DNA of 64,000 nucleotides, taken from Stromatinia cepivora. Lineage: Eukaryota; Ascomycota; Leotiomycetes; Helotiales; Sclerotiniaceae. The translations under genes were made by a program, and so were the position numbers. Below the pieces are notes generated by a model. That model was not told the origin of the DNA. It worked only from the letters and a program-made list of their open reading frames with translations, and ran no database searches. Each line of letters opens with the position of its first letter. The stretch's first letter is position 1. Positions 1-11,221 of this stretch are shown here, piece by piece. The stretch spans positions 930,001 to 994,000 of the forward strand of contig RCTD01000013.1 of the NCBI GenBank assembly GCA_014898415.1, written 5' to 3'.

Positions 1-1004
1 CAAGTACAGCTCAATCACCTTCCCCAAATCAACCATTGGAAACAGCAACCACGAATGTCGTTATTCCTACTGCTTCTACTTCTGCTGCTCAATCAATTAG
101 TGACACCATTCTAACAGCAGCAGCGGTCATTCCAACAGTCGCCCCTAGTCACATTGCCACTCTTGGTGGTGGAGAAGTCATATCAGCAGTTCCAGGGGCA
201 TCGATTATCATTGTGGCCGGACAAACCATTACTTCTGGTGCTCCAGCTATTACACTTTCAGGTTCCAATTCAGCTGTTACTTTCGGGTCTCAAGGCCTCG
301 TGGTTCAAGCATCTGATGGTTTAGTATCAACCTACAGTATCCCAACCGCTGCTCCCGCCCCCGCGCCGACCCCCGCAATTGCCCCAGGTGCAATTGCCAC
401 GCTTGTAGGGGGGAAATTGGTTTCTGCAATAGCTGACGCATTAACCCTAATTGTTGGTTCCCAAACGCTCTCTGAGTCCGCGATCGCCACCCTCGGCGCC
501 GCAGGTTTAACCGTGCAGTATTCTGGAGGCATCATATCCACCATTCCTCTTCCTACCCCAAATCCTCTTGCAACTGGAGCCGAACCTTCCATCACAGAAA
601 TCCGAACCAGCGAAATCATAATCTACAGTTCCGATAAACCGGTATCGACATACTACAGCACTCTAACCGATAATACTTCCATTACCGAAATAAGAACTAG
701 TGAATTCATAGTATACAGCTCCGGTAAAGCAGTCACCACATACTATAGCGTCTTAACAAATATCAAAGATGTAGAAGTTAGTAGCACAGGTACAAGTAAT
801 GCAAATAGACCCAATGTTCTGGCTATCGAAACTGGGAATAGAAATGCGAGCTCGACTTCTACAGAGAGTGTGGGTGCGTATGCTATTACGAATATTGTGT
901 TTGATGGTGGAGTTGAGAAATTGAAGAGCGCCTTGGTGAATAGATTGGGGTTTGCAGGATTGTTGGGGATCTGTGGTTTGCTGATGACTTTATCAATGTT
1001 GTGA
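1..1004 (+). CDS. 3' part of a GPI-anchored, Ser/Thr-rich cell-surface protein
   Basis: The reading frame is open from the left edge (frame of base 3) to the TGA at 1002-1004, so the start and signal peptide lie outside the window. The visible ~330 residues are rich in Ser, Thr, Ala and Pro. They end in a hydrophobic tail (about LGFAGLLGICGLLMTL), as expected for a GPI-attachment signal. Two internal duplications are visible. One unit begins IATLGGGEVISAVPGA at about 155-350 and recurs as IATLVGGKLVSAIADA at about 390-550. A second (SITEIRTSE..IYSS..P..TYYS) occurs at 588-675 and again at 678-762. This is the usual build of fungal wall or adhesin-like glycoproteins. Role: probably a structural or adhesive wall protein; no catalytic motif is visible. 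An inverted-repeat element lies only 30 bp past the stop codon. Confidence 0.75.
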   Translation, partial: STAQSPSPNQPLETATTNVVIPTASTSAAQSISDTILTAAAVIPTVAPSHIATLGGGEVISAVPGASIIIVAGQTITSGAPAITLSGSNSAVTFGSQGLVVQASDGLVSTYSIPTAAPAPAPTPAIAPGAIATLVGGKLVSAIADALTLIVGSQTLSESAIATLGAAGLTVQYSGGIISTIPLPTPNPLATGAEPSITEIRTSEIIIYSSDKPVSTYYSTLTDNTSITEIRTSEFIVYSSGKAVTTYYSVLTNIKDVEVSSTGTSNANRPNVLAIETGNRNASSTSTESVGAYAITNIVFDGGVEKLKSALVNRLGFAGLLGICGLLMTLSML

Positions 1005-1034
1005 AGGATGGGTGGATATATGAAATGGTTACTA

Positions 1035-1445
1035 GGCTGCGCAATGGTTACCCACGGGGCGGATAATGGTTTTGATGGATAATCTGTGGATAGTCTATTA
1101 GCGGGGTAGATAATTAAAGAATCTGAATGAGTATCTATAAATAATTTGTATAAATTGATAAATATTCGTTTATTTTTGAAGTTATTTTTATATTATTATA
1201 TTAATTTTTATATTAATCTTTATAAATTATATAAATTATTTATTAATCTATAAATTATTTGTAGATAATCTATCAATCTATAAATAAATAGATAATTTAT
1301 AAATAATCTATAGATAATCTATATAAAATAGATTATTTTAAAATCTTAATGAATAATTTGTAAAGCAAATAATACTTTTAATAGATAATCTATGGGGCGG
1401 ATTATCTGCGGGTACCTATGGATTGCGGGTTATTTCTGCGCAGCC
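1035..1445 (+). mobile_element. MITE-like element, copy 1 (family A)
   Basis: A 411-bp noncoding, very AT-rich segment is bounded by imperfect terminal inverted repeats. The left end reads ggctgcgcaatggttaccc and the right end, reverse-complemented, ggctgcgcagaaataaccc. It is flanked on each side by TA (1033-1034 and 1446-1447), which fits a TA target duplication of the Tc1/mariner/pogo kind. The same sequence occurs reverse-complemented at 44886-45342, with recognisable similarity along the whole length. No transposase frame is present, so it is non-autonomous. Confidence 0.8.
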
Positions 1446-2443
1446 TAATGGTTACCCATGGGATATAGATATGTTTGGGGATATTTATATTTATTACTTC
1501 TTACCTATGACTATGGGAACAATTCAATTCTTGCAACTCACTACTTGTCTGATCACATTACCACCCTTCAATATAATTCCAGAAGCGCAGGTACTCATGG
1601 AGTCATCCGACTTTACATAAAACATAGATTGGCTCTCCCTTGTGCACATTCCCCTCTGGTCACAACTTTTCACCCCTTACTTCCATCAACTACATTCCAA
1701 ATACTGGGTACCTAGCCATAGGCAAAATCTAGTCTACAGGGGCTACAGGGACTGTGAGAGTTTGTTTATAGGCTTCAAGCAGTATAACAGACATGCAACA
1801 AAAGATTTTAAGAGGCTTGGCATGAGAAATAGTGAATTTATCGGAGGTAATTGGAGCATTTGATTGGATATGAAGAGCTTTCCTTTTTATGTTGATTGAA
1901 TGTGAGAGGGCCGCTTATCCTGTCTGATGTCATACTTGGATCATCATGATATAGGGAGTGGATGACTGCATGCATACTCCGACTACCTAATGATGGTTAT
2001 ATGCACCACTTTCATTTCATCTCAACACTTTAAAGGCACAAATATCACCATACGAGAATAAAAAAGCAATAACTCGATTCCTAATCCTTCAGAGAAGTAT
2101 TGTCTTGCCCCCAAAAAGTTTTCTGCTATTATTTACAAGTCATTCACATCATAACATATATATTTTCCAGCCCAATACACAGAAAACCAACCTAACCGTA
2201 GCCTTACAATGTCCGAAGTACAAATGATATTGGTATATTCCACCACCGCGATTGACTTGCCGGCCCATAGAACGCCAGGTAACTTCGAATATCCATGAAA
2301 TGTCCCATGTATTTCAAAACCACCAAAAAGTCACCCAACCAACCAAGCCGGAACCCACGTTTCAAACCTCCTATTTATTTTCCCCAAATTACAAGGGGTT
2401 GACGATAACCCTAACCCATCCATCCCTCATAATCGCTTGATTG
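1446..2443. other. Intergenic, no supported gene
   Basis: About 1 kb between the family A element and the 3' end of the Pth11-like gene. Only short frames of ordinary random length occur. I see no RNA gene or repeat. Confidence 0.6.
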
Positions 2444-4017
2444 TCACTCATCCCTACTAATCTCCACCTTATGACCATATTTACACTCCCCACCATACCA
2501 CTCACTCGTACCTTTATCCACCCCCCTCTCCATCGACTCCCCTCTATCCCTCTTCCTCGAAAAACTACTCTTAACCTTTCCTACCGAACTACCTTCTCCA
2601 TTCCTCTCCCCTTTTCCCGCATTCTCCTCCTCTTCTTCTTTCTGTTCCATATCAACTTTACTCCGATAAGTCAACTGAATAACATCCGTCCTTACGATAT
2701 TTTCCTCGCTTTCTCCAAATGTACCGCTGATTGTGCTTTTGATTCCTCTACCTCTTCCACTGCGACCATTCCCTATGTCTCTTCCGTTTATCCCTGGGAA
2801 TTTCGAGCGCGGGTAATTTTCTGAATTGGATAGGGGATGGGAACGGTGATTGGAGGGGGAATTGTAGGATGAGGATGTATGTATTGATTTCCATTTAGAT
2901 GGGATGATGGCTGAGAGAACAGGGAGCGAGGCGGCGATTACGCCGAGAGTTAAATCGACTAGTGTCCAGTCTGCGAGAGATTTGAAGGACCCTGGGAGTA
3001 CGTTAATTTTGTGTGATTTTACGGGAATGCAGAGGAATGAAAACTCAGGCCCTCCAGAATGAAGATAAACAAATCAACAAACTTACACAATACATCCGAG
3101 TGCAATTCCGACTGTTTGATCTGTCTCAAAATACTCCCAATCATACTAGCTCCACCCACAGCAAAAACAACATACAATCTTCCCCTTGTCCTCCACCCCA
3201 TCTTCACTTTCCACAGTACGATGAGCGGGACAGCCAAAAGTCCAAAATCCGTAACTACATGAACCGTACTGAGAATGGACCCCAGAGTACCAACCGGAAA
3301 ACACTTGGCCACTACACCTTCCCTTCCTAGTCTTATAGCATCCCAACCGCCCCAAGCGGGGTTACAGGAAAAGAGAGTCCAGAAGAGAGACACCAAGATA
3401 TAGATGACCAGTAGCACCAGAAAGGCATTATTAAACCACAGCCAACCTCGCGTCGTCATAGCAGTAAGTCTGCGATTAAAAAGACATATCGAAATTTTCA
3501 CAACTCCTACTGCCACAAAAAAGAATAACTTGGATAGATTCGTATATCTCTTAAAATATCCATATTCCTCATACGTAACATCCCAAATATGTTTCCCGGC
3601 GCCTCCATATACGACTGCTAGTATCTGTAATATGGGCCAAGTCATAGCGAGGATGACGCCGGGAACTATGAAGAGATCGTCCAGGCCTAGTACTAAACCG
3701 CGGTTTAGGAGACGGATAAGTAGACGGAGGACTGTGAAGGTGAACATGAGGAAGATGGATATGGACATGGCGATTAGGAGTGAGGTGGAGCGGGACTCGA
3801 AGACATAGTCTGGTGGTGCTAAGGGGGGGATTGTAATTCCCTTCATAGGAGAGGTTTTTCGGCCAAAGGCACTGTTGAGGTAGGCGACAATGTAATAGTC
3901 ATTGGTAGTGTTTGGAGGGTGGCCGATGAGTGCGGATACGGTACCTGTAGGGATGGCGGTTGGGTAGACTGGGGTCGCTGAGGAGATCGTGGTTGATAAT
4001 GATAGTATCGAAGACAT
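2444..4017 (-). CDS. Pth11-like seven-transmembrane integral membrane protein
   Basis: Two exons, 4017-3087 and 2991-2444, joined over a 95-nt intron (GTAAGT at 3086-3081, CCCAG at 2996-2992); about 492 residues. The N-terminal ~70 residues are extracellular-like, with an NTT site. Seven hydrophobic helices follow, the first near SLLIAMSISIFLMFTFTVL, with the dense WxLF/NPAWGGW pattern between helices that is typical of the fungal rhodopsin-like/Pth11 domain (no CFEM domain seen). The seventh helix lies in exon 2 (WTLVDLTLGVIAASLPVLSA), which supports the splice. The tail of ~150 residues is polar, with basic and acidic runs. Such proteins sit in the plasma membrane and are thought to sense surface or host cues; the ligand is unknown here. 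The plus-strand frames over it are shadows. Confidence 0.8.
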
Positions 4018-4909
4018 GATGAGGTGAATGGAAGCCTGAAGCTCATTCGTACTTGAGATGAACGTGTACGGTTCCTCCAGTCAATTGGTCTACAGTCAAT
4101 CACCAACAACGACGTTGAAGGCCCCTGAGATTGAGACTCTTGGGGAAAAAGAGTAGAATATCGTGGGGAAGCCTGACTTTGATGGTTGCATTGAATGGTT
4201 CAGCAATTTTTACATGCAAATCTTTGCGATGAAATAATAATCACGACTAGGTTGAAAAGTGAAAACTATCTGGGGGAGATATTAATACATTGAAAAAATT
4301 TCGTACCCTCTTGATAGAGTTCAGATCAATGAACCAAAGTATAAGATATGAAACATCCCGGGGAATATTCCATCAGGAAAATCGCAACAAAATCCCATCT
4401 TACACGAATACACGGTAGAGAAATACATGTAAAAGGAAAGGATCGGTGAATATAGGTAATGTCCGCCCAGGGCTTTGGAGGGTCATCCATGAAATCGAGG
4501 GCATTTCAGGCATGAATCCTTTAGTAGAGATAATTTTAAGGGCGGTTGGGCTTTAGATCAATCTGTCCTTTGAGTACCGAATCACTTGATCCCTACCACT
4601 CTCCCGCTATTGCATTTTCATACCATCAAGTCTTCAGAAAAATTTAAACGTTTCCGGGATTCCAATTAGGGATAAGGTATAGGTGTAGAGCATCAAAGCG
4701 ATCGCAAGAAAATGGCGGAGAGATGCTCCCGCAGTCCTTTATAAGTCTGGATACCCTGTGTAACATATATCCACCCAATTTGCATCTTTACTCTGTACTT
4801 TCCTTGACATTTTCCCGACAACCTTCCGATTCTACATAACCACAAGCGTCTCTCTCCATGCGCCCCTATAAGCGACCATACTGTACTATTTAAGGTTTTC
4901 ATGCTCCGG

Positions 4910-4945
4910 CGGACAGTGGGCGGACAGTGGGCGGACAGTGGGCGG
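4910..4945 (+). repeat. 11-bp tandem repeat, 3 copies
   Basis: Unit cggacagtggg is repeated exactly three times and followed by cgg. It is GC-rich in an AT-rich neighbourhood. Confidence 0.9.
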
Positions 4946-5227
4946 TACACAGACTATGTAGACTATGGTACCGCTATCCTGAGTACCGGTACCGTTTTTA
5001 TTTGTCCTCGTTACCAGTATCCAATTTGTACCATGAAAACCGACTGGGTGTCATCTTACTGTTCCAACCGGCCCACTCCTCGTTCCAAGCCACGTGCAAC
5101 AAATTTTTTCTGGAACAACAACAAAACTTGCTGAACGTTTAGTCTTTTGAAGCTGTTTTGCCAATATCTCTTGAGTAAAAGCGCGGTATAACGGGGGAGA
5201 TCTATTGTTTGCCCTCAGCCTTCGTGT

Positions 5228-5247
5228 GAAATTTCACGTGAAATTTC
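5228..5247. promoter_or_regulatory. Perfect 20-bp palindrome centred on CACGTG
   Basis: The sequence gaaatttcacgtgaaatttc is its own reverse complement over all 20 bases. The centre is an E-box/bHLH-type CACGTG. It lies about 1.2 kb upstream of the Pth11-like start and 1.5 kb upstream of the hydrolase start. A role as a dimer binding site is inference. Confidence 0.4.
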
Positions 5248-6703
5248 CCGAATTTTCAATCCTGTATGCAGATCATTCAACTATTGGAAGCCAATTTGTT
5301 AATGACTTGAGGTTAACAGGTGGAACATCAATTGAGGAAAACTTCGGGGTTGGACAAGCCCGAGATAAGTTGGTATAATTATGTGGTTTCCTGATTAGGC
5401 ATAGCGCTAGGAACATTTAGTGGATTATAAAAGCCGTGGCATCGTAGATTATATTCTAACCCAATACAATTCGTTTCCACAAGTTAATTTATACAGCTTT
5501 TCTCTCATAGCTTGATTCACGACTAGAGTATAATTTTGGCCCGCAATCTTCATACCTTGAAGAAATATGTCGATCCGAGAAATCTAGGTGGGAAAATGCC
5601 GTGAGGATGCAACAGTCTATCAACGATTCAGGACGTCAAGGTTGAAGCTCTTATCAAAGTTTTCATAACAAATATTCGTATTCATTAGAGACAATAAACT
5701 AGCTATCTCCTATGACTTAGCCTCAATAAGGGCCTTTGAATAATTGAAATGACCTTTGGCTTGGTGGAATTATCCATTTTTATCGAAGTGGAAGCGAAGT
5801 TTAGATCATTTAAAACTTGGAGCTAGCTACCTTTCAACCGGGCTTAGCTTTACTAAAGGCAGATCTTCTTCAAGTGGGGAAGGAGATAGCTAGTTTATTG
5901 CCTCTCTGAATGACTCTATTATGAGAATTAATCATTTCTCATTGAACAATTACCTAACTGTGCAATTTGGTCCGAGAAGACGTTGCGGGCGATGTATCGC
6001 CTAGCGACCACGCCTAGCAAGTCCCGGCATGATTTCATAAATCCGTCCCAAAATACGAGAACCTCCGACGCTATTTTAGCCCTGTTGTAAGCTCCTTTTC
6101 ATACAAACTCTGTTTCGTCTGCCCAAATTTCGAAGTCTTGAAGTTTTACCTCTAGTTATATATTGTAGGTGCTTCGTCTCAACTACGAACATTGGATATA
6201 TATAACAGGACCTTGCCCTTGATATACGAGTACCACAGCACTTGCTTGTTCAGTTATCTCAACGGCTTCGAACGAATTTCTAGAAAGCTTCTAGAAATGA
6301 GCTTGGGCACACAACGGTCAAAGTGGCAAATTCTCAAAGCATAATCCTTACACACAAACTTCTAGCATCTGGCTAGCATTCGCCAGATGTACTCCGTACT
6401 TTTCTGCTCGCGATATCTGTAGATAACACAGTTTTCTCCGCCTCTCATGAGTCTCAAATGTGAGTTAATCTGTGGGTATTTTCGAAATGGGATATGATCA
6501 ACCAGATCCACAATGTCCGATAACGATGTAGTAAATTTGGTAAAATTACATACACGCAACTGCAAGGCGGAATTAGACTTCTGTCAATTCCTTGTCATTT
6601 ACTTTACCATGCAGTGGCATGAACCTTTTTTGAAAATTTGTCTTTCTTTTTGAATTCACAACTCGATCTTCATCTCACCCAGTCTTTTCGTTCTCATCTC
6701 GAA

Positions 6704-8030
6704 ATGTTTTTCCTTTGGTCCCTGATTATTGGCCTTGCAACGGTTTCTTCAGCTCATTCTTCAGATGGACTGGATTGTACTGGGATCAATGGAATCAAGC
6801 CTCAATGTAAATCGAAGGAGTCGTCATACAAACGCGATGTCTTCTGGGTTGGGGGGCATTATGTAAATGCTGCGATTGGATTGTTGACATATGATCAAAT
6901 GTATGTCGAGAAATTGACGCCTAATAAGGGTATCAAAAAGCCTTATCCTTTGGTCTTATTTCATGGCGGAGGAGTGTCTGGTGCGGTAAGCCGCATTTTC
7001 CAATCCCAAACAAACTAGCGTCGACTGACCAAGTGTAGACATGGCTCAACACACCTGACAATCGTAAAGGCTTTGCGTCAATGTTCTTAGATCTTGGATA
7101 TCAAGTATACATTGTTGATCAGACAAGTGTAGGACGCGGAACTCAAGAAGATTTAGTAGGGTATCCTTTGAGAATTGGATCAACTGCAAACATTAGTGAG
7201 GTACTGTTCTTTCTTTCATTGGTGCTGACATGAATGAGACTTACCATTATTCACAGGTTGGTTTCACTGCTCCACAAATCGCGAACGCCTATCCGCAAAG
7301 CCAACTGCATACTCAATGGCCTGGGACTGGACTTCGAGGAGATCCAATCTTCGATGCTTTCGAAAGTGGATTTATGCCCCTGACCAACAACAACACTAGA
7401 CAAGAGATATCTATGCGCGCAGCTGGTTGCGAACTTCTTCGGCTAATTGGTCCTTCATTCCTGATCTCCCATTCTATCGGCGCAATCCATCCAATTGTGA
7501 TATCAGATGAATGTCCAGATTTGGTGCTTGGTAATGTGAATCTCGAACCAGGAAATATTCCCTTTGAATCGTATACCGGGAACACGACATCATCTGTTGG
7601 GAGAACAGCTGCTCGTCCATTCGGCTTGACCGTCGCCAATCTCCATTATGATCCTCCTATTTCCAGTTCTACCGAGCTCATCACCGAGACGGTTGGTAAA
7701 GACACCCCGGAAAAAAGATCCTGCATACAACAAAGCAGCAGCGCCGAGTACACCATCCATACTCTTCCCAATGTAGCCAAGGTCCCATACGTCGCATTTA
7801 CCGGCGGAGCGTCTCCGCACATCACGTACGAGCATTGTTTGATCCAATATCTCAATCAAGTTGGTGTAAAGGCTGATTGGGTCAAGATGGCTGATGCTGG
7901 TGTTCATGGCAATGGTCATTTTGGATTTCTGGAGAAGAATAATGTCGAATACTTCAAGGTCGTTGAAAAATGGATCAAGAAGGCATCGAATGGAATTGGT
8001 TCATACAATTCCGGAGGATATTCACACTGA
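6704..8030 (+). CDS. Secreted alpha/beta-hydrolase (esterase-like)
   Basis: Three exons, 6704-6985, 7039-7200 and 7257-8030, all phase 0, give about 405 residues. The introns are 53 and 56 nt with GTAAGC/GTACTG donors. The protein starts with a hydrophobic signal peptide ([17 protein letters not shown]). It carries the HGGG-type oxyanion segment ([11 protein letters not shown], at the end of exon 1). The nucleophile elbow is ISHSIGA at residues 218-224 (Ser221), an S-x-S-x-G variant of GxSxG. The probable catalytic His lies in HGNGH at 365-369. Exon 2 supplies the segment [13 protein letters not shown], common in this fungal hydrolase group. It probably cleaves an ester outside the cell; the substrate cannot be read from the sequence. 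The catalytic acid was not assigned. Confidence 0.8.
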
Positions 8031-9135
8031 AAGGTGGAAAGAGGAAGTTATGAGAGTGAGACGATTCCTGTAAACTTATAATTAGCTCCCCGAGCGGTTT
8101 ATACATATTCACCATAGTAATTGGCCCATTATCAGATGGTATTGGCGAGATGATAATATAATTCCACTGACCTCCTGGGTAATTGCCCTGCATCTAATTT
8201 CCGCATCAGTAGTAAGCTTGACGTGAATTCCGACACCTCAATGGGGAAACTTTAATTCCTTTCAGAAACCTCAAAAGCACAACTTTGCAAAACAAATGGA
8301 ATATAAAAACAATCACACATTCTTTCCTTTTAGTTTCTGGATAATATCATAATTTTGCTTCTTCGCTAATATATCAGTCGCAGCACTTTGTGGATTTCTT
8401 TTGTACTGTTAAAAAGAGGGACTTGTAGATATCAATCAGATGTGCATCAAAACTTTGAATTCAGAATTTAACTTTCGGATGATGAAGGTTGAAGGTTGAA
8501 ATTGTAATGAGAAGCGGTGGAATACCAAATTCGTGTTTGGAAATATATAGAGAATTTGAGTACTCGATGTTTGTATCTGCTTTCTTGATATTATGATAAT
8601 TGTGCTTCTGTCTTAGAATGATACTGAGGATTGAGTTATTCTATTAAGTGGAAAGAATACCTGTTGCAGAATTAAAAAGAGAGACTCCTGAGGAATAGAT
8701 GTGTAACAAACTCATGATTCACCGATTATAAAGCGTGAAACTGCTCGACAATGCCTACTTAAGTGGCAATTATCTAGATCAAGATAGTATATAAAATGTA
8801 TACGGTGTGATGTCACTTGATAGATTCCGCCGGCATTTCTTGTCAATGGTACATGGACTGCTGGCGATATGGGGAGGGGAGATTGCTCTACTTGGGAACT
8901 TCTAGATATATATGCAATAACACGACTCACACGTCTACTTGCTTGATCTTCCACTTCTCATTATATGCTACAGCCATCTCCAGATATTGCCCCATCTTTT
9001 GTTTCCTCCTATCCTCTTCGATTCCCGCCCACATCATACCCCTCACCTCCATTTCACATCTCCGAAACCGCCCACTTTCACTCCCCATCACTTCTTCCCC
9101 TCTCATCCTCCAACCACCATCTCCTCACTCTCACC
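8031..9135. other. Intergenic between convergent genes
   Basis: This holds the 3' flanks of the hydrolase (+) and the MAPEG gene (-). The stretch 8990-9135 is strongly C/T-rich on the plus strand, which makes spurious Pro/Ser-rich frames. No gene is supported. Confidence 0.55.
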
Positions 9136-9755
9136 TCAAGCCCCCTCATTAAGCGCCCGCCCCGCCTTCAACAAAATCCCAATACAACTAATATTACCCC
9201 ACCACCAAAAAACCGACCTCAATGCACTCGTATTTCTCGTCTCCAGAAACGTATACGCGAATCCATATCCTATCCTCGCTAAATTATAATAAAATCCAAA
9301 TTTATTAATCGTTTGGACATCCAGTCCTGCTTGTTGAGCTAGGAGCTATTTCTATTAGTCCTATTCAATACCAGTCATCCATATTGACACCTTCTCCCCC
9401 CCGGGGAAAAAAAACCAACAAATAAACAAAACTGAAAATAAAATAAATAGATAGATAAACTCACAATACACCCCACAAAAAACCCAAAATGTTCAATACT
9501 ATTACTCTGCGCACTCTGCACCCTCTTCACACGATCCAACTGTCTCTTCGTAAGTTTCCCCTCTTTAACCATGCGTTCCCCATACTCTTCAACATCATAA
9601 CGCGGCGACTCGTTATGATCAAACCCGTAATATTGTTTCCAATGACGGGAAGCGAGGACGAGGTACGAAAGTGTCCAGTTTGCGAGGATGTAGGGGACCG
9701 CGTGGTTTATGGTTGGGGAGAGGGGAGAGAAGAGAAAGCCGATGAAGGTTGTCAT
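9136..9755 (-). CDS. MAPEG-family membrane protein
   Basis: Two exons, 9755-9465 and 9345-9136, with an intron of 119 nt (GTGAGT donor, AAATAG acceptor) give about 166 residues. The visible pattern fits the MAPEG fold (membrane-associated proteins in eicosanoid and glutathione metabolism): four helices, an ANWTLSYLVLASRHWKQYYG opening segment, a polar loop with GKLTKRQLDRVKRVQ, then SAQSNSIEHFGFFVGCI. The second exon gives LLAQQAGLDVQTINKFGFYYNLARIGY, where the aromatic/ARIxY pattern recalls the MAPEG signature around helix 3. The exon-2 frame runs cleanly to TGA at 9136, which supports the splice. Likely a microsomal or ER membrane protein, possibly glutathione-linked; activity unproven. Confidence 0.7.
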
Positions 9756-10332
9756 TTTTAATCAGGGAGGTTGTGAGGATATATTTGGTGAGGGTAATTA
9801 TGTTTGGAGAAGAAATAGATAAGGAGTAAGATCTGACGTGCCGTTGGCACGATATTTGTATCTTAATTTCCGCCCCCAAATTCGGGAACTTTTCGGATAC
9901 TAAAGTTGAGTCAGCAGTCACTATTCGGGCAATGCAATGCACTTCGCCGCATGGCAGCCCCTCGCTCAATGTTTACAGGACATTGGCGTACGTAAGACGT
10001 GGTATATCGAGACTGGGATGACTCATATGATATCATTCTGCTGGTGATATTATTGTCTTCATTTACAAACTCGAAGGTTGGGATTTCCTTGAATGCGTGC
10101 AAACAAATCTATTTCGTATTTGCTGGTACTATAGGGTGAAGAAGTCTGGTAAAAAAGAAGATAATAAACGACGCATTGATATATGTGATGTACCTGAACG
10201 GAAACTGATAGACCAAACAACCTGAAATTTCCACATAAATTCGACAGAAAGAGATCCACGTTCCATAAGCGACTTCCACCGTGTCCAATCTAATACTATT
10301 TTCGATATCACAACAATCCAAACAATCCCCTC
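9756..10332. other. Intergenic, minus-strand promoter of the MAPEG gene
   Basis: 577 bp between the MAPEG start and the stop of the next minus-strand gene. Only short random frames; no repeat seen. Confidence 0.5.
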
Positions 10333-11221
10333 TTAATACCACTCTTTCCCTTTGAAGAAGTTTGTGGGCTGAGGGTTTTCGGGAAGATAAGTACCCAAGA
10401 TTTTGTTCTTCGAGGAGCCGAAAATTTTTCCAGAATTGAACATTTTTCCAGAGTTCAACACTTTCCCAGAGTTCAAAAACTTCCCTTTCATTTGATTCAG
10501 CTTCTCAAAAATTCCAGCGATATTACCAAAGTCTTTCTTGACAAGTTTACGAGAAGGAGCCCATGTGGTGACAAATTGAACCGATGGATTATAACAAGAA
10601 CTTCCGCAGCAGACGTCTCTGAGGCAAATCCCACTGGCACAATCAGAATTATTAACGCAGTTGTCCCCGCAAACGCCTGCAGCGACACAGAATCCAGAAC
10701 CATCGTCGCCACCACCAGGAATACAGATACCAGCACCATTTCCACAAGCAGCATCACTATATCCTTGTGCACATGTGGCTGGATTCGCACAGAGGGGTAG
10801 TTTATCGTAGAGATAGGTAGTTGGAGTTGGAGCGACTACTGTAGATGCTGTGACGGACGCGCAAGTACAGGCAGATGAGTAGGCGGCGGCGTCAGTACAT
10901 GCTGATGCGTAAGTGGGAATTGGGCCGGGTTCGGTCGTCTTTGCGGCAGGAGGATATGGATAATTTTCCATATTGGCACTTGTAGTGATCAAAGCGATCC
11001 TACAACAATTAGTAAGAAGATGAATGGGGTTAGGATTTGACGAACGAAGCATTAGGTGTGACAGTCGTCGCTAGAAATTTGGCGCAATCTAATGAACGAC
11101 TTTGGAGACCGATGTTGATTTCGCCAATTGCCGTAATAGCATCGGCACATTGGTCTTGAGTACAATCTCCCCAAATACCTCTAGCAAAGGCCAGAAGAAC
11201 CAACAAGCTTGCAGTCTTCAT
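10333..11221 (-). CDS. Secreted cysteine-rich protein with GK-x-x-NS repeats
   Basis: Two exons, 11221-11046 and 10999-10333, with a 46-nt intron (GTTCGT donor, TTACTAAT branch, TTGTAG acceptor; phase 2), give about 280 residues. The protein begins with a signal peptide (MKTASLLVLLAFARGIWG). A Thr/Ala/Pro-rich stretch follows, then a cysteine-dense module of about 80 residues. Its CGNGAGICIPGG, CVAAGVCGDNCVNNSDCASG and CCGSSCYNP segments should form several disulfides. The C-terminal part holds four copies of a six-residue unit GK-(F/V/M/I)-(L/F)-(N/G)-S, encoded by an 18-nt repeat at about 10424-10489. No enzyme signature. Candidate wall-associated or effector-like secreted protein; function unknown. 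The donor is weak, so the intron needs transcript support. Confidence 0.65.

Larger units (their letters stand above)
4018..6703. other. Long intergenic region between divergent genes
   Basis: About 2.7 kb separating the Pth11-like gene (-) and the hydrolase (+), so it must hold both promoters. It contains an 11-bp triplicate repeat (4910-4945) and a 20-bp palindrome centred on CACGTG (5228-5247), listed separately. No frame longer than about 85 codons looks protein-like. Confidence 0.6.

Noticed and set aside
2441..2824. 127-codon plus-strand frame over the Pth11-like gene
   Set aside because: It is antisense to the second exon, whose minus frame continues the seventh helix and fits the splice; the plus frame is low-complexity.
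9000..9290. Three overlapping plus-strand frames rich in Pro, Ser and His
   Set aside because: Produced by a C/T-rich tract and partly antisense to the MAPEG second exon.
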